From positions 1-64,000 of the forward strand of contig NZ_BKZV01000007.1 of assembly GCF_008974285.1 (NCBI RefSeq): a DNA stretch of 64,000 nucleotides, given 5' to 3'. Positions 21,015 through 30,866 of this stretch are shown here, in pieces. Position 1 is the first letter of the stretch; each line of letters starts with the position of its first letter. The notes below the pieces were generated by a model. The model was not told the origin of the DNA. It worked only from the letters and a program-made list of their open reading frames with translations, and made no database searches. Made by a program: the position numbers and the translations under genes. The stretch comes from Thermogemmatispora aurantia (GTDB lineage: Bacteria; Chloroflexota; Ktedonobacteria; Ktedonobacterales; Ktedonobacteraceae).

Positions 21015-22556
21015 TTAGACACCGCGCAATTTGATTACTTCAATAATCGTTCTTAAAATAATTAGAATATCTAGCATATATGATTGGTGCTTAATATAAT
21101 AGAGATCATATTGTAGCTTTTCCAGTGCCTGCTGACTGGTAGAAGTATAGTGATATTTGACCTGAGCCCAGCCTGTTAGGCCCGGGGGAACGCTCAGCCG
21201 GCAGCGATAGAAGGGGATCGTTTTTTCCAGGACAGTCACAAACTCTTCCCGCTCGGGCCGTGGGCCGATCAGGCTCATCTCCCCGCGCAGAATATTGAGA
21301 ACCTGGGGGAGCTCGTCAAGGTGAGTTGCCCGTAGAAAGCGCCCTACTCGTGTCACCCGTGCATCGTTGTGGCTGGCCCACATTGCCTTCCCCTCTGGTT
21401 CGGCGTCGACGTGCATTGAGCGGAATTTGTACATCTTGAACTTGCGCCCGTTCTTGCCCAGGCGCTCTTGACAGTGGAAGAGAGGACCGGGTGAATCAAG
21501 ACGGATCAGTAGTGCTAGTGGAGGAAGCAGCAAGATCAGTATCAGCAAGCCTAAAAGACCAAAGGTGAAATCGAGTGCTTTACGCCAGCAGAGGTAGAGA
21601 GGAGAAAGGTTGGCACCTGGCAATGCGATATACCATTGTTCCCCGATCTGCTCCACAGGGATCTTGCCGCTGACGTTCTCATAGACGCAGAGGGCGGGTA
21701 CAAGCGAAATCCCCAGGTGGGTCCCAGTAATGGCCTCCTGTACCAGGGCTGGATTCTCCTGATACTCGGTGGCCATAATCAGCACGTCAATGGCTTGCTG
21801 TTCAATCAAGCGCTGCAACGTGGCTCGTCCGCCCAGAATGGGCAGAGGCAGCTGTCGCTCGGGCTCGGCCTGCGCCAGTAGGTTCTCTTCCTCTGTGACA
21901 TAACCCACGATATCGATGGTTGAGCGTCTGGGCGCGGCTTGCAGTTCTCGCGCAATTGCTTCACCGATGGTGTTCATCCCGACAATTACCCCCTGGCGCC
22001 GAAAGGGTGGCATATGCAAGCATTGGGCGATGGCGAGGTGCCAGCCGGCGATCAGAGGGAGACTGACACCGGTAAAGGAGAGGGTTGTGAGCAGCAAGGA
22101 ACGCAAGGCGTGGCCTTCCAGTGTGGCGCTCAGTGCAAACCAGAGGCCGGCCAGTAGGAGCAGTGTAATGATAGCTCGTAAAGGGCTGACCAGGCGGCTT
22201 GACATGCCATTGAGGTCGTAGGTGCGAGTCAGGCGGGCGGCAAAGCCCCAGAGAAGCGCAGCGCAGCCGATCCAGGCGAGGTGCGTTTCCCAGGGTACGA
22301 TCAGGCGACTGCTGCTTTCCACTGGTGGCTGATAGCGTACTATCAGCAGGGTGAAGGTCACCAGCAAGAGTACACTATCGCCGCCAATCAGAATGAGCCG
22401 CCAGTCGTTGCTGGAGATGCGCCGTCTCGTTCGCAGGCCGAGCCGCCTCTGCTCACGGTGAGAGGTGGTGGACAATGTCAGCGTGGCGGTGCTACCCTGA
22501 TAGCTTTGCCTCGACACTGGTTCGCTTTGCTGCTGATATTCTTGCTCTTTTAACAT
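21015..22556 (-). CDS. Polyprenyl glycosylphosphotransferase (long form)
   Basis: 513 residues of the WbaP/CpsE type: five N-terminal membrane segments, a Rossmann-like middle (GVIVGMNTIGEAIARELQAA), then the catalytic domain with a membrane segment at about 330-350, GPLFHCQERLGKNG, KMYKFRSMH and LDELPQVLNILRGEMSLIGPRPE. It starts glycan assembly by moving a sugar-1-phosphate onto undecaprenyl phosphate. A 253-bp gap to the Wzz gene may hold a second promoter. A short form of the same catalytic domain is at 63194. Confidence 0.95.
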   Translation of the reverse strand: MLKEQEYQQQSEPVSRQSYQGSTATLTLSTTSHREQRRLGLRTRRRISSNDWRLILIGGDSVLLLVTFTLLIVRYQPPVESSSRLIVPWETHLAWIGCAALLWGFAARLTRTYDLNGMSSRLVSPLRAIITLLLLAGLWFALSATLEGHALRSLLLTTLSFTGVSLPLIAGWHLAIAQCLHMPPFRRQGVIVGMNTIGEAIARELQAAPRRSTIDIVGYVTEEENLLAQAEPERQLPLPILGGRATLQRLIEQQAIDVLIMATEYQENPALVQEAITGTHLGISLVPALCVYENVSGKIPVEQIGEQWYIALPGANLSPLYLCWRKALDFTFGLLGLLILILLLPPLALLIRLDSPGPLFHCQERLGKNGRKFKMYKFRSMHVDAEPEGKAMWASHNDARVTRVGRFLRATHLDELPQVLNILRGEMSLIGPRPEREEFVTVLEKTIPFYRCRLSVPPGLTGWAQVKYHYTSTSQQALEKLQYDLYYIKHQSYMLDILIILRTIIEVIKLRGV

Positions 22557-22607
22557 ATCTTCCTCCCTTTCTCTCCTGTACCAGACATCTGCTACCTTTC
22601 TTTCTAT

Positions 22608-23921
22608 CTACCTGTATGAAATAGATTTATCTGCCTTGTATTCCTGCTGATGTTGCTGTTCTTGCGCTAAAGAGGGCAGTGTTGGGGTGAAGGAAGAGGA
22701 TGGCAAGAGGGCGGCGATTTGGGCGTCGAGGCAGGCACTCAGTTGGTCATAGTCGAAACGCTCCTCGGCCAGCGCGCGACCGCGGGCGCTAAGAGCCTGG
22801 GCCAGGGCTGGCTGCTCATAGAGCTTTACAATGGCTTGAGCCAGGGCGGTGGGGTTTTCCGGTTCAACGAAAATAGCGGCGCCGGCCTCTTCGGCCAGCC
22901 GACGGGCTTCCCCATCGACGGCTAGCAGAATCGGGCGTCCGCAGGCCAGGGCCTCGTACATTTTGCAGGGCAAGGCCCCCTCAAAGAGAGGGAGCTTGCG
23001 CATCATGATCAGACAAGCATCGGCGGCGGCCAGCAGCAGAGGAACTTGCTCGTGAGGGAACGGGTCCATAAAGATCACATTCTCCAGTCCGCGTCGGCGC
23101 GCCTCGGCCAGCAGCTCGGGCTTGGCGCCGCCGTCACCGACCAGGCGAATGCGAATGGCGGGATAGGAGCGCAGCTGCTCGGCGGCATCCAGGACGGTGG
23201 TCAAGCCATGAGAGATGCCAAGGGTGCCAGCGTAGAGCACAGTAAATCGCTCCTCCCAGCCCAGGAGCTGCCGCGCCTCGGCCTGTGGGCGAGGGAAGAA
23301 CTTGCTCGTATCAACGCCATTCGTCAGGAAGAAAATCTTCTCAGCTGCCAGACCGCGGCGCAGCAGCTGATCACGTATCCCCTCGGTAAGAACCCAGACT
23401 AGGCTGGCGCGCTCGTAGGAGGACCACTCTAGCCACTCGGCCAGGCGGATCAGCAGGCGATTGCGTAGTACGCCAAGCTGCACCGCCGATTCCGGCCAGA
23501 GGTCCGAGACTGTGAACACATAGGGGCTGCCTTTCCAGCGGGCCAGCAGACGCCCAGCGATGGCATTAAAGAGGGGATGCGACTCGACAACCAGTAGGTC
23601 GGGATGACCGACTGCACGCGCTCCCAGGATGGGAGCCAGACAGCCAAAGGAGAGATGAGCCAGGATACGGCGCAGGAAGCCGCGATTGGGACTCGTGTAG
23701 CTCCAAACGCGTACCACGCGCACACCAGCTCGCGTCTCCTCCTGGAGCAGGCGTCCACGGTACTCTGGCGGGACCACGCCGGTCGGATAATTTGGCACTG
23801 TTGTCAGGACTGTGACCTGGTGACCTCGCTGCACAAGATGCTCAGCATACTGACTGATTCGTGAAGCTGCTGCCCCTTTCTCTGGGGGGTAATACAGAGT
23901 CAGGAAGAGAATATATGCCAT
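22608..23921 (-). CDS. WbuB-like glycosyltransferase family 4
   Basis: 437 residues. MAYILFLTLYYPPEKGAAAS and VVRVWSYTSPNRGFLRRI are typical of WbuB-type GT4 enzymes, which often add the second, frequently amino-, sugar to lipid-linked glycans. The donor site appears as MYEALACGRPILLAVDGEA. It follows the nucleotide-sugar genes and precedes the initiating phosphotransferase, so it probably acts early in repeat-unit assembly. Start ATG 23921. Confidence 0.92.
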   Translation of the reverse strand: MAYILFLTLYYPPEKGAAASRISQYAEHLVQRGHQVTVLTTVPNYPTGVVPPEYRGRLLQEETRAGVRVVRVWSYTSPNRGFLRRILAHLSFGCLAPILGARAVGHPDLLVVESHPLFNAIAGRLLARWKGSPYVFTVSDLWPESAVQLGVLRNRLLIRLAEWLEWSSYERASLVWVLTEGIRDQLLRRGLAAEKIFFLTNGVDTSKFFPRPQAEARQLLGWEERFTVLYAGTLGISHGLTTVLDAAEQLRSYPAIRIRLVGDGGAKPELLAEARRRGLENVIFMDPFPHEQVPLLLAAADACLIMMRKLPLFEGALPCKMYEALACGRPILLAVDGEARRLAEEAGAAIFVEPENPTALAQAIVKLYEQPALAQALSARGRALAEERFDYDQLSACLDAQIAALLPSSSFTPTLPSLAQEQQHQQEYKADKSISYR

Positions 23922-23992
23922 AGATCTTTTTATTCCTCATCTTCAGCGCTACGAGAACGAGAGCTGTATGAATAAGTCGACATCGACGGTCT

Positions 23993-25483
23993 CTAAAGAG
24001 CATTTTTTGGACGGCGGCGCGTAGTCGCTGCTGTTTCCTGACTAGAAGCTGTGACCTCCTGCCTTCGGGAAGCCGCCAGCTGTCTCTGCCTGGTTCTGCC
24101 CGGGCTACCGTCACCGATAGCGAGGTAGCGCATGCCAAGTGCCTCAATGGCTGAGCGTTGCAGAGCCTGGCGACCATCGAGTACCACCTGACAATGGCTA
24201 AAAGGACGAAAATCAAAAGAGCGATAAGCGGTATGAGCTGCTTGCAGAATAATCGCCCTCACCTCGGCAGCCTCCGAAGGGGAGAAGGGGGTATAGCCAG
24301 CGGCTCGGATTTCCCCAGAGCTGAAAAGTGGATCATCAGCGAGTACATGTGCCCCCCGCTTCTCCAGGGCTGTGCGCAGCAAAGCTGCGCTGCTAAAGGC
24401 CAGCTCGCGTACATCGCCGCGGTAAGCAATGCCCAGAATCAAAACCGTCTGTCCCCGTAAGGAACCAAGGGCCATTTCGAGGCGCCGGACGGCATAAGTG
24501 GCCATGCTATCATTGATGGCGCGAGCCTGGCGGGGAAGCTGGAGCAGAGGAGCGAAGCCATCGACCTGCTCGGTGACTGCTTCAGCGCCAGCCAGCAAAA
24601 AGTAGGGATAAACAGGGATACAGTGGCCACCGACTCCAACGCTCGGTGTATGGATGTGAGAATAGGGCTGGCTGTTGGCGGCGGCGATGGCTGCTTGCAC
24701 ATCCAGGCCGTGAGCATCGGCGAAGCGAGCGAACTCATTAGCCAGAGCAATATTCACATCGCGATAAGTTGTCTCGATCAGTTTCACAAACTCAGCATCG
24801 TCAGTCGAGGGCATCACAATAATCTCGGAAGTATCGAGCACCGAGCGATAGAAGGCCACAGCCGCCTCCGTGCTGGGGGGGTTGATCCCTCCCACAACCT
24901 TGGGGTAGAGGCGCAGATCACGGAAGATGGTGCCAGAAGAGACCCGCTCGGGACTATAGGCCAGCCAGAAATCAGAGCCGGCCTGCAGGCCAGACTCGCT
25001 CTCCAGCAATGGGGCCAGGTGGCGGGCGGTCGTTCCCACCGGCAGAGTTGTCTCATAGAGCACCAGCGTCTCGGGCTGTAGCCCTCTGCCAATGGAGCGG
25101 GTAGCGGCCTCCAGGGCTGTGAGATTGGCGCGATGAGCTTCATCGATGAGGACTGGCACAATCACCACGACGGCGCGTGCCTGGCGTACAGCAGCTGTCG
25201 TGTCGCTCGTGGCACGTAAGCGTCCCTCCTGGACCAGCTGTGCCACCGCTTCCTCCAGGTCAGGTTCCTCATGAATGTGGGAACGACCAGCGTTGATCTG
25301 CTCAACCACGTCAGGATTCACGTCGCAGCCAATGACATACCAGCCGTGACGAGCATACTGCACGGCCAGCGGCAAGCCAATCTTGCCCAGACCGACAACG
25401 ACCGCCGTGGCTGGTGGCAGGGTGGCTATTGACTCGCTTGACAATCTCTTCTCCATGCTCTTCTCTGCGTTGCAGTCTCTCAT
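23993..25483 (-). CDS. Nucleotide-sugar 6-dehydrogenase (WbpA/WecC type)
   Basis: 496 residues. N-terminal Rossmann motif GLGKIGLPLA, catalytic-Cys motif GGHCIPVYPYFLL, and the third UDP-sugar/NAD-binding domain with ILGIAYRGDVRE. It oxidises the C6 of a UDP-HexNAc (or UDP-Glc) to a uronic acid. Two starts are possible, ATG 25483 and ATG 25456; the first leaves a 6-bp gap to the upstream gene. With the two genes before it this matches the WbpA-WbpB-WbpE set for UDP-diacetamido-uronic acids. The last ~40 residues are basic and low in complexity. Confidence 0.93.
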   Translation of the reverse strand: MRDCNAEKSMEKRLSSESIATLPPATAVVVGLGKIGLPLAVQYARHGWYVIGCDVNPDVVEQINAGRSHIHEEPDLEEAVAQLVQEGRLRATSDTTAAVRQARAVVVIVPVLIDEAHRANLTALEAATRSIGRGLQPETLVLYETTLPVGTTARHLAPLLESESGLQAGSDFWLAYSPERVSSGTIFRDLRLYPKVVGGINPPSTEAAVAFYRSVLDTSEIIVMPSTDDAEFVKLIETTYRDVNIALANEFARFADAHGLDVQAAIAAANSQPYSHIHTPSVGVGGHCIPVYPYFLLAGAEAVTEQVDGFAPLLQLPRQARAINDSMATYAVRRLEMALGSLRGQTVLILGIAYRGDVRELAFSSAALLRTALEKRGAHVLADDPLFSSGEIRAAGYTPFSPSEAAEVRAIILQAAHTAYRSFDFRPFSHCQVVLDGRQALQRSAIEALGMRYLAIGDGSPGRTRQRQLAASRRQEVTASSQETAATTRRRPKNAL

Positions 25484-25489
25484 CCTCGT

Positions 25490-26671
25490 CTAGCTGCCTC
25501 TCAGAGTGCTGGGATGCTCCTCATGCCTCTGTGGCAAGGTGAGAGAAGAGGGGCTGGCCATACGGCGAGGGAGAACCTGCTCATTTGGCCCTTGCTGGTG
25601 AGAAAGTGACGTGCTGGACCCTGCTGTCGGGCTGCGGTCGGCCTCTTCAGGCAAGGTATGCGGCTCCTGAGCCTGGGACAGAAGGCCGTTGTTGGCTAGC
25701 GCCGAAGCCAGCAGCTGCTGAACTACCTTCAGCACAGCCAGGCCATCCTCTCCCGAGACAGAAGGGCTACTATCGCTCATGATCGACCGAATCACATCCT
25801 CATACTCGCGGCGCAGCGGTTCCGCCTTCTGTACCTTCAAGCGGATCATAGTTCCCTCACTCACACCCGTCAGGGAACGCAGGGCATCCCAGGAAGTAGG
25901 GGAATAGTCGTTCTCGTAGAAAAAAACATCTTGAGTCAGATAGTTCAGTAAGAACATCCCCTTCTCACCGGTGATGGTCAGCTCGCGCACCTTGGTAGGC
26001 GTCAACCAATTGACATCCAGTACTCCCAGAGCATCGTTGCTGAAGCGCAGCAGCCCCAGCAGCAAATCCTCGCAGGTACGGTGGATATGCTGCTGGATTT
26101 GAGCCGAAACCTGGCTGATCTCGGCGTCCACCAGATAGCGCATCGTGTCGATCTCATGCGAGGCCAGGTCGAGGGTCACGCCGACGTCGCGGATGCGCGG
26201 TGGGAACGGTCCGATACGTCGCGCATGGAGATGGAAGATGCGTCCGAGAGTGCCAGCGTTCAAGCGGCGCTTCACCTCTGTCACCGCCGGATTGAAGCGC
26301 TCGATGTGGCCTACTGCCAGACGAACATCGCGCTGGCGGGCTAGCTCGATCAACGCCTCAGCCTCCTCGACCGTACTGGTCAGGGGCTTCTCTACCAGGA
26401 CATTGAGGCCGAGATCCAGAGCGAAAGCGGCCACCTCACAGTGGAGGTGAGTCGGGACGACCACCGCGACCAGCTCGGGGCGTTGCTCATCCAGCATCTG
26501 GCGATAATCGCTATAGCCGGCGATGTGGAAGCGCTGAACTGCGCGCTGGAGAGCGCTAGGATTGGTTTCGGCGACAGCTACAAGCTGGACCGAGTCCTCC
26601 AGCTCCTGCAAAACGCGCAGGTGGTTCCAGCCCATTGAGCCGGCGCCAACCACTGCTACTCTCAGCTGCAT
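25490..26671 (-). CDS. Gfo/Idh/MocA oxidoreductase, WbpB-like
   Basis: 393 residues. N-terminal NAD-binding GAGSMGWNHLRVL, the family motif VEKPLTS (about 92-98), and the C-terminal beta-sheet domain (IFHLHARRIGPFPPRIRDVG). In WbpB/WlbA the reaction is oxidation of UDP-GlcNAcA at C3, giving the ketone used by the aminotransferase next to it. It overlaps the aminotransferase gene by 10 bp. The last ~60 residues (Ser/Thr-rich) extend beyond the usual family length. Confidence 0.9.
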   Translation of the reverse strand: MQLRVAVVGAGSMGWNHLRVLQELEDSVQLVAVAETNPSALQRAVQRFHIAGYSDYRQMLDEQRPELVAVVVPTHLHCEVAAFALDLGLNVLVEKPLTSTVEEAEALIELARQRDVRLAVGHIERFNPAVTEVKRRLNAGTLGRIFHLHARRIGPFPPRIRDVGVTLDLASHEIDTMRYLVDAEISQVSAQIQQHIHRTCEDLLLGLLRFSNDALGVLDVNWLTPTKVRELTITGEKGMFLLNYLTQDVFFYENDYSPTSWDALRSLTGVSEGTMIRLKVQKAEPLRREYEDVIRSIMSDSSPSVSGEDGLAVLKVVQQLLASALANNGLLSQAQEPHTLPEEADRSPTAGSSTSLSHQQGPNEQVLPRRMASPSSLTLPQRHEEHPSTLRGS

Positions 26672-27789
26672 AGAGCAATTACCTCCCGGGCGATAGTCTC
26701 CAGGTCATCTTGAGTCAGGGCGGGGTGCACTGGCAGCGAGAGCACCTCGCGCGCCGCCCGCTCCGTCTCCGGCAGTCGTGCCAGAGGGCTGTCTCCGCGC
26801 ACGCGCTGCTGCCGCTCAGGATTCACCACATAAAAGCGGCTCGCCTGGCTGCGGTAGAAAGGTTGCTGGTGGATAGGAACAGGGTAGTGGACAGCGGTGG
26901 CGATGCCGCGCCGGTGCAGCTCGGCGGCGATCTCATCGCGGTGGGCAGGAACGCGGATGGTGTACTGATGATAGGTATGACGGCAGCCCGGGCGAGTAAT
27001 CGGTGTCTGCACAATGCCGGCCAGATGCTGGTTCAGATAAGTGGCATTAGCGATGCGTCGCTGTGTGAACTCCTCCAGTTTCGCCAGCTGGACCAGACCC
27101 AGCGCGCCCTGCAGGTCGGTCATGCGCAGGTTATAGCCCAGGCCAATCTGGTGATAGCGACTGGCCTGGCCATGGTTGCGCAGAAGACGCAGCCGGGCAG
27201 CCACCTCGGGATCATCACTGGTAATCATCCCGCCTTCGCCAGTGGTCATGTTCTTCGTTGCGTAGAACGAGAAACAGCCTGTGCCGAAGCTACCCACCGG
27301 CTTCCCGGCGAAGCTACTGGCATGGGCCTGGCAGGCATCTTCGAGCAGGATCAATTTGTGGGCCTCGACCAGCGGCAGCAAGCGACCCAGGTCGCAGGGG
27401 TGACCGTAGAGATGGACGGGAAGAATGGCACGCGTACGCTCACTGAGGGCCAGCTCTACCTGTGTGGGGTCAAGAGTATAGGTTTCCGGCTCGATGTCGA
27501 CGAAAACCGGCGTGGCGCCCACCAACAAGATCGCATTCGCGGTGGCCGCAAAGCTGAAGGCCGTGGTGATTACTTCGTCTCCCGGGCCGATATCATGAGC
27601 CAGAAGGGCGAGATGAAGAGCCGCCGTGCCCGAGGAAACGGCGATCGCGGCACCAACCTGACAGAGTTCGGCAAAACGCTGCTCAAAGGCAGCGACGTAT
27701 TTGCCCTGAGCAAGCAAACCCGAGGTCAGTACCTCGCGAATAGCAGCCTCCTCCTCAGCTCCCAGCAGGGGGCGAGCAATCGGAATCAT
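26662..27789 (-). CDS. DegT/DnrJ/EryC1 aminotransferase, WbpE-like
   Basis: About 375 residues, PLP-dependent sugar aminotransferase. Visible: SSGTAALHLALLAHD, the Schiff-base lysine in FYATKNMTTGEGG, and RNHGQASRY. Family role: amination of a UDP-3-keto sugar. A GTG at 27807 could start it; ATG 27789 (MIPIARPLLG, the normal family N-terminus) has a purine-rich site upstream and was chosen. First gene of the exopolysaccharide operon. The acetyltransferase (WbpD) that would complete the pathway is not in the window. Confidence 0.93.
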   Translation of the reverse strand: MIPIARPLLGAEEEAAIREVLTSGLLAQGKYVAAFEQRFAELCQVGAAIAVSSGTAALHLALLAHDIGPGDEVITTAFSFAATANAILLVGATPVFVDIEPETYTLDPTQVELALSERTRAILPVHLYGHPCDLGRLLPLVEAHKLILLEDACQAHASSFAGKPVGSFGTGCFSFYATKNMTTGEGGMITSDDPEVAARLRLLRNHGQASRYHQIGLGYNLRMTDLQGALGLVQLAKLEEFTQRRIANATYLNQHLAGIVQTPITRPGCRHTYHQYTIRVPAHRDEIAAELHRRGIATAVHYPVPIHQQPFYRSQASRFYVVNPERQQRVRGDSPLARLPETERAAREVLSLPVHPALTQDDLETIAREVIALCS

Positions 27790-28647
27790 CGCTTTCTCAC
27801 TTCTCACTGCGCCATCGATCGAATCTGGTCAAATCGCCTGCGTATGACCAAGCGGAGCAGTGCTAGAGCCGTGGGTCACTCACTGGTCAGCGGCAAGATG
27901 CGGGAGGTGGCCTCTCTCTACTGAGCAATCGGGATGCTTCTCAAAGCCTGCATGCTGGCCAGATGATGATTTTTAGACATAAGCCAAAGGCATTGGCCTC
28001 GACGCTCCTGCGCCACTCAGCAACGCTCTTTACTTTGCGAATTGTTAGGAAAGTATTGAGAGAATAGTCCCTTCCACACTACTCGGGCAGCGCTCTATCC
28101 TGGCACTGCCACACTGCCGAAGACCAGTATAGCTGACCTGGTTGCGATTGTCGTCCCGTTGATGGCTATTTTGTCGGGAACTGATAACCGTTTTTCCGGG
28201 TAATATTTGCCGCTGACTCTGGTTAACAAATACACACCACTCAGTGGCTGCTGGAGGTAGGCGAAAAGGCGCCAATCGGCTTCCAGGGCTGATGGTGCCT
28301 GGTAGCCACTCGTAGGACCTCCCCGGCAATTCTGGCTACTCGCCTATGGTCCATCGAATGCCTATGCTATATATCCCTTCAGCGAAGGCTGTGATTGGTA
28401 TGTGTCGATTCATTCATTCATGGGCACTCCAATCGCTGCCGGCTGTGAGGCCGGGCCCTCATCCAGGCAGTACGACCGGCCTGGCCCCTCATCGCAATGG
28501 ACAGGCGTACAGACGGGTAGACCCTGCTGCACAGGGGCTTGTCTGACCTTGACGGAAGGAGTTGGCCTGGCATCTTGCCGGGTTCGTCAGCTCTTCTCTG
28601 GCTCGTATGACTTGGGTTGTCGCTTAGGCATGAAGGAAAAAAACGCT
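27790..28647. other. Divergent intergenic region
   Basis: Nearly 860 bp between the leftward exopolysaccharide operon and the rightward winged-helix gene. It should carry both promoters. Several short open frames here have poor coding character. I see no convincing riboswitch: CTGATGGTGCCT near 28288 recalls the fluoride aptamer, but its partner hairpin is missing. Confidence 0.4.
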
Positions 28648-29136
28648 ATGTCAGAGCAGACATTAACTCGTTTTAGAAAACGTCGGAAAGGGACAGAGAC
28701 GCGCATTCTCCATTTTTCTTTTCAGGATCTCTTGCCTCCTGGTCAGACGCTGGCCTTGAGTTTAGGCACGCGGACGCTCTCTTTACTTTGTGATGGAAAA
28801 ATGGTACTTGATCAGCAGTTCAGTATCAATGAGTTGCGTGTGCTTGAACCTATTTTACAGGCTTTTCCTCACTATTGCCCCTACGAGGTTCTGCTAGCCA
28901 GTTTGTCGTCGGCTCCGGTGACCGCCAGCTCGATCGCTCGCTGCCGTCAGCGCCTCTTAGAAGCCCAGGGCAGTCAACGCTGGCAGCAGGAGTTGCGTCC
29001 ACTCCGTCGTGCCCTCTCGTCGGTGCGCAGCAAGCTGCATCACTTTGGTTTGGAGATCTCAAATGTGCGCGAGCGGGGGTGCAGTCTAACATGCCTGACC
29101 TATGCTGGGGATATGGCCCAGCGTGAGGTGGTCTAA
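28648..29136 (+). CDS. Small winged-helix-like DNA-binding protein
   Basis: 162 residues from ATG 28648, which has AAGGA about 10 nt upstream (ATG 28630 also possible; longer forms reach into non-coding-looking sequence). The C-terminal half, CPYEVLLASL then RRALSSVRSKLHHFGLEI and ERGCSLTCL, resembles the effector-domain winged helix of OmpR-type regulators (recognition helix followed by a beta hairpin). The N-terminal part, LALSLGTRTLSLLCDGKMVL, looks like a small beta domain rather than a receiver domain. It is divergent from the exopolysaccharide operon and may regulate it (inference). Confidence 0.65.
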   Translation: MSEQTLTRFRKRRKGTETRILHFSFQDLLPPGQTLALSLGTRTLSLLCDGKMVLDQQFSINELRVLEPILQAFPHYCPYEVLLASLSSAPVTASSIARCRQRLLEAQGSQRWQQELRPLRRALSSVRSKLHHFGLEISNVRERGCSLTCLTYAGDMAQREVV

Positions 29137-29333
29137 GCTGGTAGGGAGCTGAGCCAAACGGCTGGCTAGTCTGACAGCCAGGGGGAGCAAGCCAATAGAG
29201 AGAGGCAGGGTCAGCACTGCGGGGTGTCTCTCCTCTCTGCTGATCCAGACCTCTCTCATCCTCCTGGTCTCTGAACGTTTTGGTGCTGCCTCTGCCTTCT
29301 GGCTGGCGATGGTGACAGAGCCTCCTGACTTGC

Positions 29334-30593
29334 TCAGGAGTGCTGGAGGCGGTGGAGCACTTCGCCGGCATGTTCGACCACCAGAATGCCCTTGTGCTCT
29401 TGCCCTTTCCAGGCTTCGGGATCGATTGACTGTGGATCGCGATAGCCCAGATTGACACGCCGGCAGCGTTCAGCATCGATACCGGTTGCAAGCGTGACCT
29501 GGATGCGTGGCAGCTCGCGCCCTGTGGTGGCGTCGTAGCTGCCGGTTCCTTTGACATGGGTGCTATGCGCTTTAATGGTGCCGGGAATCGTACGAAAGCG
29601 TTCAGGTTGCTTGAGAAAGTAGTCACGTACGTGGTAGCCAACGCGCTCGATCAGGGGGCCGTGGGTATAGGAGAATTCGGTAATCTTGGGGGCATAGATG
29701 ATGACCTCGCCGCCGTCGGCTACAATTGGCTCAGTCTTGTACATAGCTTTGGCGCCAGTCCAGAGGTCGGGATAGAGTGGTGCAGCCACGGCTAGCACCA
29801 GTTGATAGGGGTGTGGATGAGTAACGATGTTGAGGCGGGCGGAGAGGTCTGCCGCAGCTTCGAAAGCCTGCTGGTAGTCGCCGATGTAGAGTCCGTGTAG
29901 ATCCTGCCCTTGCATTACAAGGGCAAGGACGAGCAGTGGCCTGGGTACGAGTGCGGCGGCGCGATGCAGCAGGCGGCGTACTGGTGTGTCTTTCACGCCG
30001 ATCGTGTGCAAGCTGGTGACCAGGGCCCCTAGCCAGTGGGTAGTATTGATAATGTCTGGTCCGGCGATGCCAGGGAAAAGATACTTGGCCCCGCCTGAAA
30101 AACCGGCAACCTCGTGTGGAAAGACTGGGCCACAGATGATCAGTTGATCGTAGTCAAGGATGCGGCGGTTCAGGGAGACGACGATCTCTTCTCTGAGCAG
30201 TCCCTCAGTCAGCTGATCAACTTCCTCGGCGCTGAGGGTGCTGAGAGTGTGTAGCATCTCGGGTCGATCCCACTGGTGGTTGAAGATACGCAGGCCGGGA
30301 TAGGACTGCGCGCGCTCCTCCGCTGAGAAGCCCACGAGGGCCGTAATAGCGGCCTCGCTGAGAGGGGGATGGGTGCCGAGAGCGATGAGATAGTCTAGTT
30401 GCGCTACTCGACTGTATAGTTGCTCGTTCAGCAGGCGGAAGAAGAGAGGGATAGGAGCGCTGCGCGTTCCATCGGGAATGATGACCAGGACGCGCTTGCC
30501 TGCAAGGGCCAGCGGTTCGAGGGCGCGCTGGAGCAGGTCACTCACCTGGCTGGAACTGAGTGTCTCGCTGGTACTTCCCTCGCCAAGCAGCAT
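29334..30593 (-). CDS. LarA-family protein (lactate-racemase-like, DUF2088)
   Basis: 419 residues from ATG 30593, which has AAAGGAGAG upstream; an upstream in-frame start at 30764 would add an implausible basic leader. Motifs: IIPDGTRSAPIP, LIALGTHPPLSE, and FSGGAKYLFPGIAGPDIINTTHWLG, as in nickel-pincer 2-hydroxyacid racemases/epimerases. The LarB, LarC and LarE proteins that build the nickel-pincer cofactor are not in the window. The substrate may be lactate or another 2-hydroxy acid. Confidence 0.88.
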   Translation of the reverse strand: MLLGEGSTSETLSSSQVSDLLQRALEPLALAGKRVLVIIPDGTRSAPIPLFFRLLNEQLYSRVAQLDYLIALGTHPPLSEAAITALVGFSAEERAQSYPGLRIFNHQWDRPEMLHTLSTLSAEEVDQLTEGLLREEIVVSLNRRILDYDQLIICGPVFPHEVAGFSGGAKYLFPGIAGPDIINTTHWLGALVTSLHTIGVKDTPVRRLLHRAAALVPRPLLVLALVMQGQDLHGLYIGDYQQAFEAAADLSARLNIVTHPHPYQLVLAVAAPLYPDLWTGAKAMYKTEPIVADGGEVIIYAPKITEFSYTHGPLIERVGYHVRDYFLKQPERFRTIPGTIKAHSTHVKGTGSYDATTGRELPRIQVTLATGIDAERCRRVNLGYRDPQSIDPEAWKGQEHKGILVVEHAGEVLHRLQHS

Positions 30594-30866
30594 CGAAAGT
30601 TTCTCTCCTTTGGGTGTCTTGCCTGAGCGCTTATTGTGTCTTCTTTGCTCGCTGGCCACCCTGGAATGCTGGAGCGGCACCCACGAGGGTCGGCATTGTA
30701 GGAGCTGAATGCTGAGTGATGCAAGCTGACTCTCTTGCTTGCCCCTTGTCACTGATTGTATCACCTACATAGCGGGCCAGGGTCTTCTACTGTATTGGTT
30801 GGCTATGGTGTGTTGGACTGGTTATTTGGTTGTCTGCTGGTCTGCTTGCCGCGCTGGTCAAGGACT

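Noticed and set aside
26710-27924. 404-codon open frame on +
   Set aside because: Antisense of the aminotransferase gene, which has a clear PLP lysine motif and family length.
28230-28310. Second fluoride aptamer
   Set aside because: CTGATGGTGCCT is present, but the partner GGCGATGG...CGCC hairpin is not.
28850-29641. 263-codon open frame on -
   Set aside because: Antisense to the winged-helix gene and the end of the LarA-type gene; low-complexity translation.
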